Source: Mesorhizobium shangrilense
Lineage (GTDB): Bacteria; Pseudomonadota; Alphaproteobacteria; Rhizobiales; Rhizobiaceae
Length of the DNA: 64,000 nucleotides
Direction of reading: 5' to 3'
Assembly (NCBI RefSeq): GCF_040537815.1
Contig: NZ_JBEWSZ010000001.1
Span: 992,001 to 1,056,000 of the forward strand
In this document: positions 25,293-34,066 of the stretch, piece by piece
Position numbering within the stretch: position 1 is the first letter of the stretch
How the letters are laid out: each line of letters opens with the position of its first letter
Program-made: the position numbers and the translations under genes
The notes under the pieces: generated by a model
What the model saw: the letters and a program-made list of their open reading frames with translations, nothing else
Databases searched by the model: none
What the model was told of the DNA's origin: nothing

Positions 25293-26081
25293 ATGATCGA
25301 AGGACGGGACGTTTGCGTGGCGATCGGTGGCAAGCGCATTGTCGCCAATGTCGATTTCGAGGCGCGGCCAGGCGAAATCGCGGCGATCGTCGGCCCCAAC
25401 GGTTCGGGCAAGACCACCTTTCTCAAGGCACTGTCGGGCGAGCTTGCTTATACGGGCCGCGTCGCTGTCAACGGCCGCGATCTTTCGGCCATGAAGCCGG
25501 TCGAGACCGCAACGCTGCGCGCCGTGCTGCCACAGGCAACCACCTTGTCATTTCCATTCACCGTGCGCGAGATCGTCAAGCTTGGCCTGGTCGGCGGGCG
25601 CTCCGGTGTGCTGCCCGGCGAAGACGCGCGCCTGCCCGAGCGGGCGCTGGCGCGTGTCGACCTCGATGGATTTGCGGGACGTTTCTACCAGGAGCTTTCC
25701 GGCGGCGAGCAGCAGCGTGTCCAGCTTGCCCGGGTGCTCTGCCAGGTCTGGGCGCCGGTGCTCGACGGCAAGCCGCGCTATCTGTTCCTCGACGAGCCGG
25801 TGTCCAGCCTCGACATCAAGCACCAGCTGATCATCATGAACATCGCCCGCGATTTCGCCAGAAGGGGCGGCGGCGTGATCGCCATCCTGCACGACCTCAA
25901 TCTGACAGCCATGTATGCAGACCGGATTTTTGTCATGCATCGCGGCAGGCTGGCCGCGACCGGCTCACCAACGGATGTGCTGAGCGACGACCTGATCGAA
26001 AAAGTCTTTGATTGCCGTCTCAGGGTGGGCGTCTTGCCGGCCGGAAACGTGCCATTCGTGCTGCCGCAGTCGGCCGCGTAA
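25293..26081 (+). CDS. hmuV: Haemin ABC transporter ATP-binding protein HmuV
   Basis: A 262-residue ATPase. Walker A is GPNGSGKTT at 34-42, the signature motif is LSGGEQQRVQLARVL, Walker B is RYLFLDEPVSSLD, and the H-loop is in AILHDLNLTAMYADRI. It powers HmuU for haem import. The last gene of hmuPSTUV, it converges on rirA with 74 bp between; I see no strong hairpin in that gap. Confidence 0.94.
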   Translation: MIEGRDVCVAIGGKRIVANVDFEARPGEIAAIVGPNGSGKTTFLKALSGELAYTGRVAVNGRDLSAMKPVETATLRAVLPQATTLSFPFTVREIVKLGLVGGRSGVLPGEDARLPERALARVDLDGFAGRFYQELSGGEQQRVQLARVLCQVWAPVLDGKPRYLFLDEPVSSLDIKHQLIIMNIARDFARRGGGVIAILHDLNLTAMYADRIFVMHRGRLAATGSPTDVLSDDLIEKVFDCRLRVGVLPAGNVPFVLPQSAA

Positions 26082-26155
26082 GTCTATTGTTATCCGGGTG
26101 AGGGCGGCCTGATCTGAATCTCAACAGACCTGGCCAACCAACGACGTGGCGGGGA

Positions 26156-26620
26156 TCAGGCAGCCGGCGCGCGGCGTTCCACCAGCATGTCGATGCCGAG
26201 AAGATTGCGCACATTGGGACGCGCCGCGACGAGATCGGCGATCGTGTAACGCGCAAGCACGGCAAAGAAGGCGTTGAGCGCCTCGCGCAGCGCGGAATTC
26301 AGCGCGCAGCTGTCGACCAGCGGGCACTCGGCGGCATCGTTCTCAAAGCATTCAGCCATGGCGAAGCTCTCTTCCGTCACGCGCACGACATCGAACAGGC
26401 TGATGGCTTCGGCTGCTCGGCCAAGTTTGACGCCGCCATTGCGGCCGCGCACGGTTTCGACCAGGCCATGCTCGACCAGAGGCTGAAGAATCTTGAACAG
26501 GAAAAGCTCCGACACGGTGTATGCGGCGGCGATCTCGGGGATACGGCTCAGCCGATCGTTGTTCGCCGCGCAATACATCAAGATGCGCATGGCATAGTTG
26601 GTCTGACGGGTAAGCCGCAT
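26156..26620 (-). CDS. rirA: Rrf2-family iron-responsive regulator RirA
   Basis: A 154-residue Rrf2 protein starting MRLTRQTNYAMRILMYCAAN, exactly as RirA does. The helix-turn-helix (SRIPEIAAAYTVSELFLFKILQPL) and wing (VRGRNGGVKLG) are followed by the Fe-S cysteines at 91, 99 and 105 (ECFENDAAECPLVDSC). The same three positions ligate the [4Fe-4S] cluster in characterised RirA. In rhizobia it represses iron- and haem-uptake genes when iron is plentiful, by binding IRO boxes such as the one at 21839-21853. It sits directly downstream of and convergent with hmuV. Confidence 0.95.
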   Translation of the reverse strand: MRLTRQTNYAMRILMYCAANNDRLSRIPEIAAAYTVSELFLFKILQPLVEHGLVETVRGRNGGVKLGRAAEAISLFDVVRVTEESFAMAECFENDAAECPLVDSCALNSALREALNAFFAVLARYTIADLVAARPNVRNLLGIDMLVERRAPAA

Positions 26621-26825
26621 TTTGTCCTCACGAAGCCCAGGTTTGGCGGATTTGACACTCTGCCATGTCGGCGGCATCGGCCTTCAGGAATTGCAAATCC
26701 AAAACCACACCAGATTTCAATTGTTTGCTAGCCTGGCTCCGAACCCGAATTCGCTCTTTGCGTTGTGCGCAAGCAGTATGAATTCCGGATTCGCCACACT
26801 GGCTGCGGCGGAATATGGCCTATAC

Positions 26826-26842
26826 TTTGGAATAATTCCAGA
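26826..26842. promoter_or_regulatory. ICE-like (Irr box) palindrome in the 365-bp rirA / DUF445 gap
   Basis: TTTGGAATAATTCCAGA at 26826-26842 contains the perfect palindrome TGGAAT-A-ATTCCA and fits the iron-control-element pattern bound by Irr (TTTAGAA-N3-TTCTAAA) with few changes. It lies about 205 bp from the rirA start and 144 bp from the DUF445 start. The rest of 26621-26985 has no gene that I can support. Irr control of rirA is known in rhizobia; here it is inferred. Confidence 0.5.
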
Positions 26843-26985
26843 CTGGCTGGCCATAATAGATGAATATCCTCGTCAACTTTACGTGCGCGGCCTTGCAAAA
26901 CGTGAACCAGCTTTTCGATCCGGCGGGTATTCCGGTGGGCGGGACATTAGATATGTCCGCAAGATAGACGAGGAGCGGCCTATCC

Positions 26986-28281
26986 ATGTCACAATCGGCC
27001 CCGGCCCTAGGCCCCGTCCGGCTCGATGCCGATGCGGGCGCAAAGCTTTCGGCGCTGCGGCGCACCAAATTCATCGCCACGGCATCGCTTGCGCTCTGCA
27101 TCCTGATCTTTGCGCTCGCCAAATCGTTCGAAGGCCGCTTTCCGTGGCTGGGTTTCGTCGCTGCCTTCGCGGAAGCCGCGACGATCGGCGGGCTGGCCGA
27201 CTGGTATGCGGTGGTGGCGCTGTTCAAGCGACCACTCGGCCTGCCGATCCCCCACACGGCCATCATCCCGGCAAACCAGACCCGTATCGCCGACAATCTC
27301 GGCCGCTTCATCGAGGTCAATTTCCTGGCGCCGGAGCCGGTACGGGAGAAGCTGGCCGAAGTGGATTTTTCCGCCCTCGTCGCCGACTGGCTGGCCGATC
27401 CCAACAGGGCGGCCGGCCTGTCGCACTTCGTCAGCCGGCTGGTGCCGCAGACACTCGCGGCTGTCGAGCAGTCGGGCCTGCGCGGCTTCGTCACCAGCCG
27501 TATGCTGGAGCAGGTCGAAAAGATACCGCTGGCACCGCTCTTTGCCGATTTGTTGTCGACGTTGACCGACGACCGCCGTCACCAGAAACTCTTCGACGAG
27601 TTCATCAAGGTCATTGGCCGGTTCCTCAACGACGAGCAGGCGCTGGCAACCATGCGCGAGAAGATCCGCGAGGAATTGCCGTCGCTGTTCAACCTGTTTC
27701 GCGCCGACGCATATCTTCTGAAGAAGATCGTCGCCTCCGCCGGGTCGTTGCTCGATGAAGTCCGGGCCGATCCCGATCATCCAATGCGCGCCGAGTTCGA
27801 CCGCTTTGCGGAAACCTTCATCGATCGACTGAGGACATCCAAGCAATATGCCAGGCGTGCCGAGAAGCTGAAACACGATTTTCTCGAAAGGCCCGAGCTG
27901 AAAGCGCTGGCCGGCGATATGTGGGCAAGCCTAAGCCTGTTCATCGAACAAGATGCCAAGGCGCCGAATTCGATGATCCGTGCCCATCTCACGGAGATGT
28001 TCGTCGAGGTCGGTCGCCATCTTGCTGACGACGCGCAGATCAGGGCCGACATGAACCAGGGGTTCGTGGTAGCGCTTGCCTCCTTCGTCGACAGCCAGAA
28101 AAGCGGTGTCTCGAAATTCATCGCCGATCAGGTCAAGCGTTGGGACCTTGCCCAGCTGACGAGGCTGATCGAAATGAACATCGGCAGGGACCTGCAATAC
28201 ATCCGCTTCAACGGCATGATCATCGGCGGCATCGCCGGTGTCGTGATCTATGTGGCGGAGCGGCTGTTCCTCGCCAGCTGA
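26986..28281 (+). CDS. DUF445 membrane protein (YjiN family)
   Basis: A 431-residue DUF445 protein. One membrane segment lies near residues 30-65 (FIATASLALCILIFALAKSF and PWLGFVAAFAEAATIGGLADWYAVVALFKRPLG, the family hallmark), and another at the very C-terminus (MIIGGIAGVVIYVAERLFL). The long middle part is alpha-helical and charged, with motifs PIPHTAIIPANQTRIADNLGRFIEVNFL. Family function is not established. It is transcribed away from rirA and an ICE-like palindrome lies upstream, so iron control is possible. The ATG at 26986 begins the homologous region. Confidence 0.85.
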   Translation: MSQSAPALGPVRLDADAGAKLSALRRTKFIATASLALCILIFALAKSFEGRFPWLGFVAAFAEAATIGGLADWYAVVALFKRPLGLPIPHTAIIPANQTRIADNLGRFIEVNFLAPEPVREKLAEVDFSALVADWLADPNRAAGLSHFVSRLVPQTLAAVEQSGLRGFVTSRMLEQVEKIPLAPLFADLLSTLTDDRRHQKLFDEFIKVIGRFLNDEQALATMREKIREELPSLFNLFRADAYLLKKIVASAGSLLDEVRADPDHPMRAEFDRFAETFIDRLRTSKQYARRAEKLKHDFLERPELKALAGDMWASLSLFIEQDAKAPNSMIRAHLTEMFVEVGRHLADDAQIRADMNQGFVVALASFVDSQKSGVSKFIADQVKRWDLAQLTRLIEMNIGRDLQYIRFNGMIIGGIAGVVIYVAERLFLAS

Positions 28282-28408
28282 CTGACATCCGGCCTCGAAT
28301 CGGCCTCCGCGCATGGCTGGTTCCCTTGCGGGTTCGCATGGACACGCGACGCCCGAGTGCTATTCTCCAGTGCGGGTGCCCATCCGCGGCAACAGGGAGC
28401 GAAAAATC

Positions 28409-28837
28409 ATGGCGAAGCAACCGGATTCAGATTCATTCATGGACATGTTCGGCAGGTTCGGCCGTGACCTGAAGGTGCCGAATGTCGATGTGGAAGCGAT
28501 CCTCGCTCACCACCGCAAGAATCTCGAGGCGCTGGAGAAGTCGGCCAGGGCGAGTGCTGCCGGTGCATCGTCGCTGATGTCGAGACAGCGCGAGATGTTG
28601 CAGGACACGCTGCGCGAAATCACGGATATGGCGCAGAGCTACAGGGCTCCGGGCAATCCGCAGGAATTGATGGCCAAACAAACCGAGTTCGCCAGGAAGT
28701 CCTTCGAGACCGCGTTGAAGAACGCCGGCGAAGTGGCCGAACTGGTCAAGCAATCCGGCACTGAGTCCGTGGAGATCCTGCGGGAGCGCATCAAGGCCGC
28801 GATGGAGGAAATCCGCGCCGGCTACGATAAGAAGTGA
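28409..28837 (+). CDS. Phasin family protein
   Basis: A 142-residue, mostly helical, charged protein. The N-terminal FMDMFGRFGRDLKVPNVDVEAILAHHRKNLEAL and QREMLQDTLREITDMAQSY followed by FETALKNAGEVAELVKQSGTESVEILRERIKAAMEEIR match the TIGR01841-type phasins that coat polyhydroxyalkanoate granules. The ATG at 28409 has AGGGAG upstream. It precedes a MaoC hydratase by 182 bp, which also fits PHA metabolism. Confidence 0.85.
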   Translation: MAKQPDSDSFMDMFGRFGRDLKVPNVDVEAILAHHRKNLEALEKSARASAAGASSLMSRQREMLQDTLREITDMAQSYRAPGNPQELMAKQTEFARKSFETALKNAGEVAELVKQSGTESVEILRERIKAAMEEIRAGYDKK

Positions 28838-28862
28838 ACCATCGACTTTCGGAATACCTCGG

Positions 28863-28893
28863 ACGGCGTTCGCATGTCCGTCGTGAACGCCGT
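28863..28893. terminator. 9-bp perfect stem-loop after the phasin gene
   Basis: ACGGCGTTC (28863-28871) and GAACGCCGT (28885-28893) flank a 13-base loop 25 bp after the phasin stop. There is no U-run, so termination is only probable. Confidence 0.4.
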
Positions 28894-29019
28894 TGCTTGC
28901 GAATGATCCGCAACCCGCCGTGGCAAACCGCGTTTCGCGGAACGGAATCACACGGAGCGAATTGACAGAGGCTGTCGGTTCGTGGTCCGGAGGCGGGAGA
29001 TGTTATCGGGAAAGCAGGA

Positions 29020-29517
29020 ATGACGGAAACACGGCCAAAGGCGCCGCCAACCTACGAACAGCTCAGGGCCATGTCCGGGCAGGAACTTGGTGTCTCGGAT
29101 TGGACGACAGTCGATCAGAACCGCATCAACCAGTTCGCCGAATGCACGGGCGACCATCAATGGATTCATGTCGATCCCGAGAGAGCGCGGCGGCAAAGCC
29201 CGTTTCGCACGACGATCGCGCATGGCTACCTGACGTTGTCGATCATCGGCGCACTGGCGCTCGGCATGGGGATCGTGCCGGAAAACACCCAGGCAGCGTT
29301 CAACTATGGCTTCGACAAGGTGCGTTTCCTGGCGCCGGTCAAGGTTGGCGCGCGCATCAGGCTGCGCGCCACATTGATCTCGATGGAGGCCATGGGCCCC
29401 GGTCAGTATCTGATGAAAGCTGCGAACACGATCGAGATCGAGGGCGAATCGAAGCCCGCGCTCACGGCCGAGACACTCGTCATGCTCTATGAGCGCCGCC
29501 GGCGGGCAGGGGCCTGA
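29020..29517 (+). CDS. MaoC-family (R)-specific enoyl-CoA hydratase
   Basis: A 165-residue hot-dog-fold protein. The hydratase motif is NQFAECTGDHQWIHVDPERA (catalytic Asp and His at about residues 44-49), followed by TTIAHGYLTLSIIGAL. It resembles NodN and PhaJ proteins, which hydrate trans-2-enoyl-CoA and can feed PHA synthesis. The neighbouring phasin supports a link to PHA but the substrate is not proven. It ends convergently 15 bp from an exporter gene. Confidence 0.85.
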   Translation: MTETRPKAPPTYEQLRAMSGQELGVSDWTTVDQNRINQFAECTGDHQWIHVDPERARRQSPFRTTIAHGYLTLSIIGALALGMGIVPENTQAAFNYGFDKVRFLAPVKVGARIRLRATLISMEAMGPGQYLMKAANTIEIEGESKPALTAETLVMLYERRRRAGA

Positions 29518-29532
29518 AGGGTCTCGGCGAAA

Positions 29533-31005
29533 TCACGGACCTTTGACTGCGGATGAGTTGGCGGGCATGCGCCTCGCCGCGGTGCGAGCCGAGAGTATCG
29601 CAAGGATCAGTGCGACAAGCGCCAGGGCGGCAGCCGTCTGGAATGTGACCTGCATCCCATGGGTCGCCGCGGCTGGCGACAGGACGCTTGCACCGGCCTG
29701 TCCCCCTGCCGATGCCATGGCAAAAATGGCACCCATCACCGATGCGCCGGTGATCAGGCCGAGATTGCGCGCCAGATTGAGCAGGCCGGAGACCACGCCG
29801 CGCTGGTCCGCACCGACACCGCCCATCACAGCTGAATTGTTCGATGTCTGGAACAGGGCGTAGCCTATGCAGGTGACTGTGATTGGCACGACATAGCCGG
29901 CAATGCCGAGGTCCGCCCTGGCCAATGACATGAGGACTGTGCCGGCCACGAGGCCGAACAGGCCCGCGACCATCATCCGGTGCGCGCCGAAGCGGTCGAC
30001 CAGGCGCCCAGCCGCCAGCGCTGACAGGGACGAGACAAGCGGTCCGGTCGAAAGTACCAGGCCGACCATGGCGGCATTCAGGCCGAGCGCGCGCGAAAGG
30101 TAGAACGGGGCAACAACCAGTGTCGCCATCATCACCGTGGCGACGATCAGGCTCATGGCGAGGCTTGCGTTCAACGTGCGGTCGCGAAACTTCTCTGGTT
30201 GAATCAATGGGTTGGCAACGCGTGTCTCGGCAAGGGCGAAGAGGAAGCCTCCGGCTGCGGCTGCGACGAGCAGGCCGATATTGAGGGAGCCGAAGCTGCC
30301 CCGGCCAAGCGTCATGGCCAGCGCATAGGCCGCCGGTGTGAGCGCGAGCAGAGTGGTGCCGATACTGTCGAAACCGGCTTGATCCGTCTTGGCCGTCTTC
30401 TTGCGCGCCGGCAAGCTGCGATAGGCGAGGGCGAAAGTGAGGACGCCCAGCGGCACATTGACCAGAAATATCGCCCGCCAGCCGAGCCAGGCTATCAGCA
30501 GGCCGCCAAGCGACGGGCCAAGCGTGGTGCCGATCGACGACATGGCGCCGAGCAGGCCCATGGCACTCCCGGTTTTCGTCTTGGCAACCGTCTCGCCGAC
30601 AAAGGCGAGCGTCAGGGCCATCATCATCGCCGCGCCAAGTCCCTGCACGGCGCGTGCCGCGATGAGCAGCCACAAGGTCGGCGCAAGGCCACAGAGCACC
30701 GACGCTGCCGTGAACAAAGCGATGCCGCAAAGCAGCAGCGGCCGGCGGCCGACCATGTCGGCGAGCCGGCCCGCGCTGACGATCAGGGTTGTGATGGCCA
30801 ACAGATAGGCCAGGACAACCCACTGCACGAGCTGGAACGACGCACCGAACGCCTGCATCAGCGACGGAAGCCCGACGCTGGCGATGCTGGTGCCGAGTGA
30901 TGACAGGAGCGTGGCCAGCGACAGGCTTGCCAGTGCCCATCCGGCGGATCGCACCTCATCCGGCGCCGGTATCAACTCGATGCGACTTTGCTCAGCGATG
31001 GCCAA
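29533..31005 (-). CDS. DHA2-family (14-helix) MFS drug exporter
   Basis: A 490-residue transporter with about 14 hydrophobic segments. Diagnostic motifs are motif A GRLADMVGRRPLL, motif B in IAARAVQGLGAAMMM, and the GAMSSIGTTLGPSLGGLLIAWLGWRAIFLVNVPLG stretch typical of EmrB/QacA antiporters. It should expel drugs or metabolites by proton antiport across the inner membrane. No membrane-fusion partner is adjacent. The divergent LysR gene at 31146 is its probable regulator. Confidence 0.86.
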   Translation of the reverse strand: MAIAEQSRIELIPAPDEVRSAGWALASLSLATLLSSLGTSIASVGLPSLMQAFGASFQLVQWVVLAYLLAITTLIVSAGRLADMVGRRPLLLCGIALFTAASVLCGLAPTLWLLIAARAVQGLGAAMMMALTLAFVGETVAKTKTGSAMGLLGAMSSIGTTLGPSLGGLLIAWLGWRAIFLVNVPLGVLTFALAYRSLPARKKTAKTDQAGFDSIGTTLLALTPAAYALAMTLGRGSFGSLNIGLLVAAAAGGFLFALAETRVANPLIQPEKFRDRTLNASLAMSLIVATVMMATLVVAPFYLSRALGLNAAMVGLVLSTGPLVSSLSALAAGRLVDRFGAHRMMVAGLFGLVAGTVLMSLARADLGIAGYVVPITVTCIGYALFQTSNNSAVMGGVGADQRGVVSGLLNLARNLGLITGASVMGAIFAMASAGGQAGASVLSPAAATHGMQVTFQTAAALALVALILAILSARTAARRMPANSSAVKGP

Positions 31006-31063
31006 GATGATCTCCTTTCCTAAAGCTCCCGAACCGGAGCCATGGGAAAGCTAGCCACCAAGT

Positions 31064-31119
31064 TGATGTGGCGGAACGCGCAGCATTTGCATTCTATCCA
31101 TGCATGAAACGCCACATCA
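31064..31119. promoter_or_regulatory. 10-bp inverted repeat between the DHA2 exporter and the LysR gene
   Basis: TGATGTGGCG (31064-31073) and CGCCACATCA (31110-31119) are exact complements 36 bases apart, in the 140-bp divergent region. A smaller dyad CCACA-TCAC-TGTGG overlaps the right arm. This is the expected place for a LysR operator; binding is inferred. Confidence 0.45.
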
Positions 31120-31145
31120 CTGTGGATCCATGCTACGATCCCGTC

Positions 31146-32039
31146 ATGTCGTCACCCGATCTCAACCTGCTTGGTGCCCTCGATGTCCTGCTGACGGAAG
31201 GCAGCGTCGCGCGCGCCGCCAATCGTCTTCGCCTCAGCCCCTCGGCAATGAGCCGGACCCTGGCGCGGCTGCGCGAGGCGACGGGCGATCCCTTGCTGGT
31301 TCGCGCGGGTCGTGGCCTGGTTCCGACACCGCGTGCCCAGGAGTTGCAGCAGCAGGCTGGCCGTGTGGTCCAGGATGCGGAAGCACTGCTGCGGCCCGCC
31401 AGGCTCCTCAACCCTGCAAGCCTCGACAGGACTTTCACGCTGCGCACCAATGAAAGCTTCGTCGAGGAGTTCGCGCCGCGCCTTGTCGCCCGCATCGAAG
31501 CCGATGCGCCTCGCGTGCGGCTGCGATTTGCACCGAAGTTCGACAAGGACGTCACGTCGCTGCGTGAAGCGGCGATTGACCTCGAGATCGGCGTCGCCGG
31601 CGAAACCGGGCCGGAAATGCGCATCCAGGCGCTGTTTCGCGACCGCTTCATCGGCGCGGTACGGGCTGGTCATCCCTTGAGCGATGGCATCGTGACGGCC
31701 GAGCGCTACGCCTCCGGCCGCCATATCAGTGTTTCGCGGCGTGGCCGCGAGAGAGGGCCGATCGACGAAGCCCTGGAGCGGCTTGGACTGCAACGGACTG
31801 TAGCCTGCATGGTGGCCGGCTTTTCGGCGACGCTGGCTTTGGCACGCGCATCCGACCTGATCGCCAGCGTCCCCGAGCGGCATACCGAGGGTGCACGCAC
31901 GGGCATGCACAGCTTTCCACTGCCGGTCGCCACCGTCGAGGTCACCATCTCGATGCTCTGGCACCCGCGTCTCGATGCCGATCCGGCGCAGCGCTGGTTG
32001 CGCGACCGCGTGCGGGAGGTGTGTTCGGCGTCACGATGA
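31146..32039 (+). CDS. LysR-family transcriptional regulator
   Basis: A 297-residue LTTR. The winged helix covers residues 3-65 (LGALDVLLTEGSVARAANRLRLSPSAMSRTLARLREATGDPLLVRAGRGLVPTPRA). The effector domain continues to the C-terminus (TFTLRTNESFVEEFAPRLVARIEADAPRVRLRF). It is divergent from the DHA2 exporter with an inverted repeat between them, so it probably controls that gene in response to a ligand of unknown nature. The ATG at 31146 (MSSPDLNLLGAL) is used; upstream in-frame codons lie in the promoter region. Confidence 0.86.
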   Translation: MSSPDLNLLGALDVLLTEGSVARAANRLRLSPSAMSRTLARLREATGDPLLVRAGRGLVPTPRAQELQQQAGRVVQDAEALLRPARLLNPASLDRTFTLRTNESFVEEFAPRLVARIEADAPRVRLRFAPKFDKDVTSLREAAIDLEIGVAGETGPEMRIQALFRDRFIGAVRAGHPLSDGIVTAERYASGRHISVSRRGRERGPIDEALERLGLQRTVACMVAGFSATLALARASDLIASVPERHTEGARTGMHSFPLPVATVEVTISMLWHPRLDADPAQRWLRDRVREVCSASR

Positions 32040-32261
32040 TCGGCGTGCTCGCATCAGCGGCAAGAAGACGGCATGGATAGCTGAAACGCTCGTCGTACTC
32101 CATGAGCGTTGACCTCCGCCTGAGGAGCAATTGACCGTGCACGCCGCGGCTCTTTCCGCTAACATGCTCGATGTTTATCCGCGCTGCGCCTATCGACATT
32201 TGGGGAGACACGGCACTCATGCAGTAAAAAGTTAGGATGAATATGGAATGGGAGGGAATGT

Positions 32262-32684
32262 ATGCATACGCATAAGGTTCGTTCGTCAGTTTCGATGTTA
32301 TCGTTTCTGTTTCTTGCGGGATGCGCAACCAGTTCGGATGATAATGTCAGTCATCTTAGCTGGACCAAAACGACCGGTTCAGGAAAACCCGTCCTGCTTT
32401 CCGAACACTATCAAGTGGACCCCAATTGTACCTTCCTGGCGCCTCCGCCGGTCCAGATTGTGTCAGGCCCAGCTCATGGGACCACCAAGATTGAGCCAGC
32501 CAAAGTTTATCCCAGCTTTAAACCTGACAATGTTCGCTACAGATGCAACTCTGTCCTGGGTGATGGACTTAGAGTCTATTACACTCCGTCTCCTGGTTAT
32601 AAAGGTGATGATCAGGTCGTGGTTCGCTCTGATTTTGGCGGCGGAAAGACGAACGAAATAACGGTTAGCATCACCGTGGAATAG
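32262..32684 (+). CDS. Small lipoprotein of unknown function
   Basis: A 140-residue protein with a lipobox (MLSFLFLAGC, lipidated Cys21). The mature part has two cysteines (CTF and CNS) and a beta-rich ending, YYTPSPGYKGDDQVVVRSDFGGGKTNEITVSI, which resembles bacterial Ig-like or cadherin-like strands. I do not recognise a named family. The gene is clearly more AT-rich than its neighbours, as is the 222 bp before it, which suggests horizontal gain. GGGAGGGA lies shortly before the ATG. Confidence 0.72.
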   Translation: MHTHKVRSSVSMLSFLFLAGCATSSDDNVSHLSWTKTTGSGKPVLLSEHYQVDPNCTFLAPPPVQIVSGPAHGTTKIEPAKVYPSFKPDNVRYRCNSVLGDGLRVYYTPSPGYKGDDQVVVRSDFGGGKTNEITVSITVE

Positions 32685-32686
32685 CG

Positions 32687-32740
32687 GGTTCGATGCTTTC
32701 GAACCGCACAATGTTTCGCTCAGCGAGAACCTTGTGCGGT
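32687..32740. terminator. Two overlapping hairpins between convergent genes
   Basis: GGTTCGA/TCGAACC (32687-32705) and ACCGCACAA/TTGTGCGGT (32703-32740, with an inner TCGCT/AGCGA stem) share three bases, so only one can fold completely at a time. They lie between the lipoprotein and the phenicol-exporter stops and may terminate both transcripts. Confidence 0.5.
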
Positions 32741-32797
32741 CCGATCGAAGCAGGGCGCCTCCATTGCGTGCCGAGCGCCTCCCTTGCTATTTCCCAA

Positions 32798-33994
32798 CTA
32801 TATTTTGCCGGCTAATTGCCTCCGCAGGATCCAGAGTGCTCCTGATGCTACCGTCGGCAGGGCTGTGCAATAGGCCACCAATGGCCACGGCGTATCGCCG
32901 TCGAACAAGATGACAAACAGCGTGCCGACAATGCCCACGACAAGGCTTTGGATGCAGAAGTAGAGCGCCACCGCCGTTCCCGCGACATCGCCGAATTCTT
33001 GCAGTGCGCCGTTCGCGGTCACCGATACAGTGAGGACGATGCCCATGGCGACGATCCACATCGGCAGTACGAATGTCACGAAAGAAGGCGACTCAGGCAT
33101 CTGCCCGACCGCCAGCAGGGCGGCGCCCAGAAGCAGCATCGCCATGCCACGGGCAACGCTGTCCGCAATGCTCCATTGCGCTGCGAATGCTTTGACGAAA
33201 CGTGCGGTCACCATCATCACCAGCGCCGCCGTGGCAAAGGCGACGCTGAACCCGACCTGGGAGAAGCCAGCACGATCGATGAGAACCCGTGGCGCCGTCG
33301 AAAAGAAGACGAAGAAGGCTCCCATCGCGGCACTGAAGGCCAGCGTATAGGTCCAGAAAGGCAAGCTGGAGAGGATGGGTCGGAACGCAACACGGGGAAT
33401 GCAGCCAGTCGAGGGGCGGGTCTCGTGCCATCTTGGCCATGCATTGAGCGTGGCGGCCACCGCCAGCATGCCGAGCGTGATGAAGATCGCGCGCCAGCCA
33501 AGACTGTCCGCAATCAGCGCGCCGGCTATCGGCCCCAGCGCCGGCACGAAGGCCAGCATCGAACTGAACAGGCCATAGATGACCGCACCTTCCGGCCTTT
33601 GCGCATAGACGTCGCGCACCGTGGCGAATGTCGCGACGAGAATGGCCGATGCTCCGATGGCCTGCAACACGCGCAGGACCACGAAGGCGCTCGCCACGGA
33701 CGTGCCGACGAGTAGGAAGGAAGCGGCAGCGAACAGCAGCGCGCCTCCGATCAGCACGGGACGCCTGCCCATCCTGTCGGAGATCGGGCCGAAGATGATC
33801 TGTCCCAGGCCGAGCACGATCATGTACAGGCTCAGCGTCAGCTGAATGACCGCAGGCGACGTCTGGAGGACTGCCGGCATCTTCGGGACGACCGGCAGAT
33901 AGATATCCATGGCCAGCGAAGCCAGGATGTCGAAGGGAGCCATCAGCAACAGCGCCGACGGCAAGGAATAGGTCCAGGATTTTGGAGAAGGCAT
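32798..33994 (-). CDS. CmlA/FloR-like phenicol (chloramphenicol/florfenicol) MFS exporter
   Basis: A 398-residue, 12-helix DHA1 transporter of the Bcr/CflA group. The N-terminus WTYSLPSALLLMAPFDILAS, followed by LAMDIYLPVVPKMP, is nearly the FloR sequence as I recall it. Further shared stretches are FATVRDVYAQRPEG, VIYGLFSS, LAFVPALGPIAGALI, FFVFFSTAPRVLI and SVTANGALQEF. Such proteins export chloramphenicol and, for FloR, florfenicol. The ATG at 33994 aligns with the FloR start, though its ribosome site is weak. Upstream on the same strand lies a nine-codon leader with a stem-loop (34067-34128) like that of inducible cmlA. Substrate range is inferred from homology. Confidence 0.85.
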   Translation of the reverse strand: MPSPKSWTYSLPSALLLMAPFDILASLAMDIYLPVVPKMPAVLQTSPAVIQLTLSLYMIVLGLGQIIFGPISDRMGRRPVLIGGALLFAAASFLLVGTSVASAFVVLRVLQAIGASAILVATFATVRDVYAQRPEGAVIYGLFSSMLAFVPALGPIAGALIADSLGWRAIFITLGMLAVAATLNAWPRWHETRPSTGCIPRVAFRPILSSLPFWTYTLAFSAAMGAFFVFFSTAPRVLIDRAGFSQVGFSVAFATAALVMMVTARFVKAFAAQWSIADSVARGMAMLLLGAALLAVGQMPESPSFVTFVLPMWIVAMGIVLTVSVTANGALQEFGDVAGTAVALYFCIQSLVVGIVGTLFVILFDGDTPWPLVAYCTALPTVASGALWILRRQLAGKI

Positions 33995-34066
33995 GATTGA
34001 ACATCCGCTCAAATGGGTACATTTGGCGGCGATCTGCCGTTTTCATCGAAATCAGGAATGACGGGA

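Noticed and set aside
26622-26985. Plus-strand open frame through the rirA/DUF445 gap
   Set aside because: It runs into the DUF445 gene in another frame and has no coding features.
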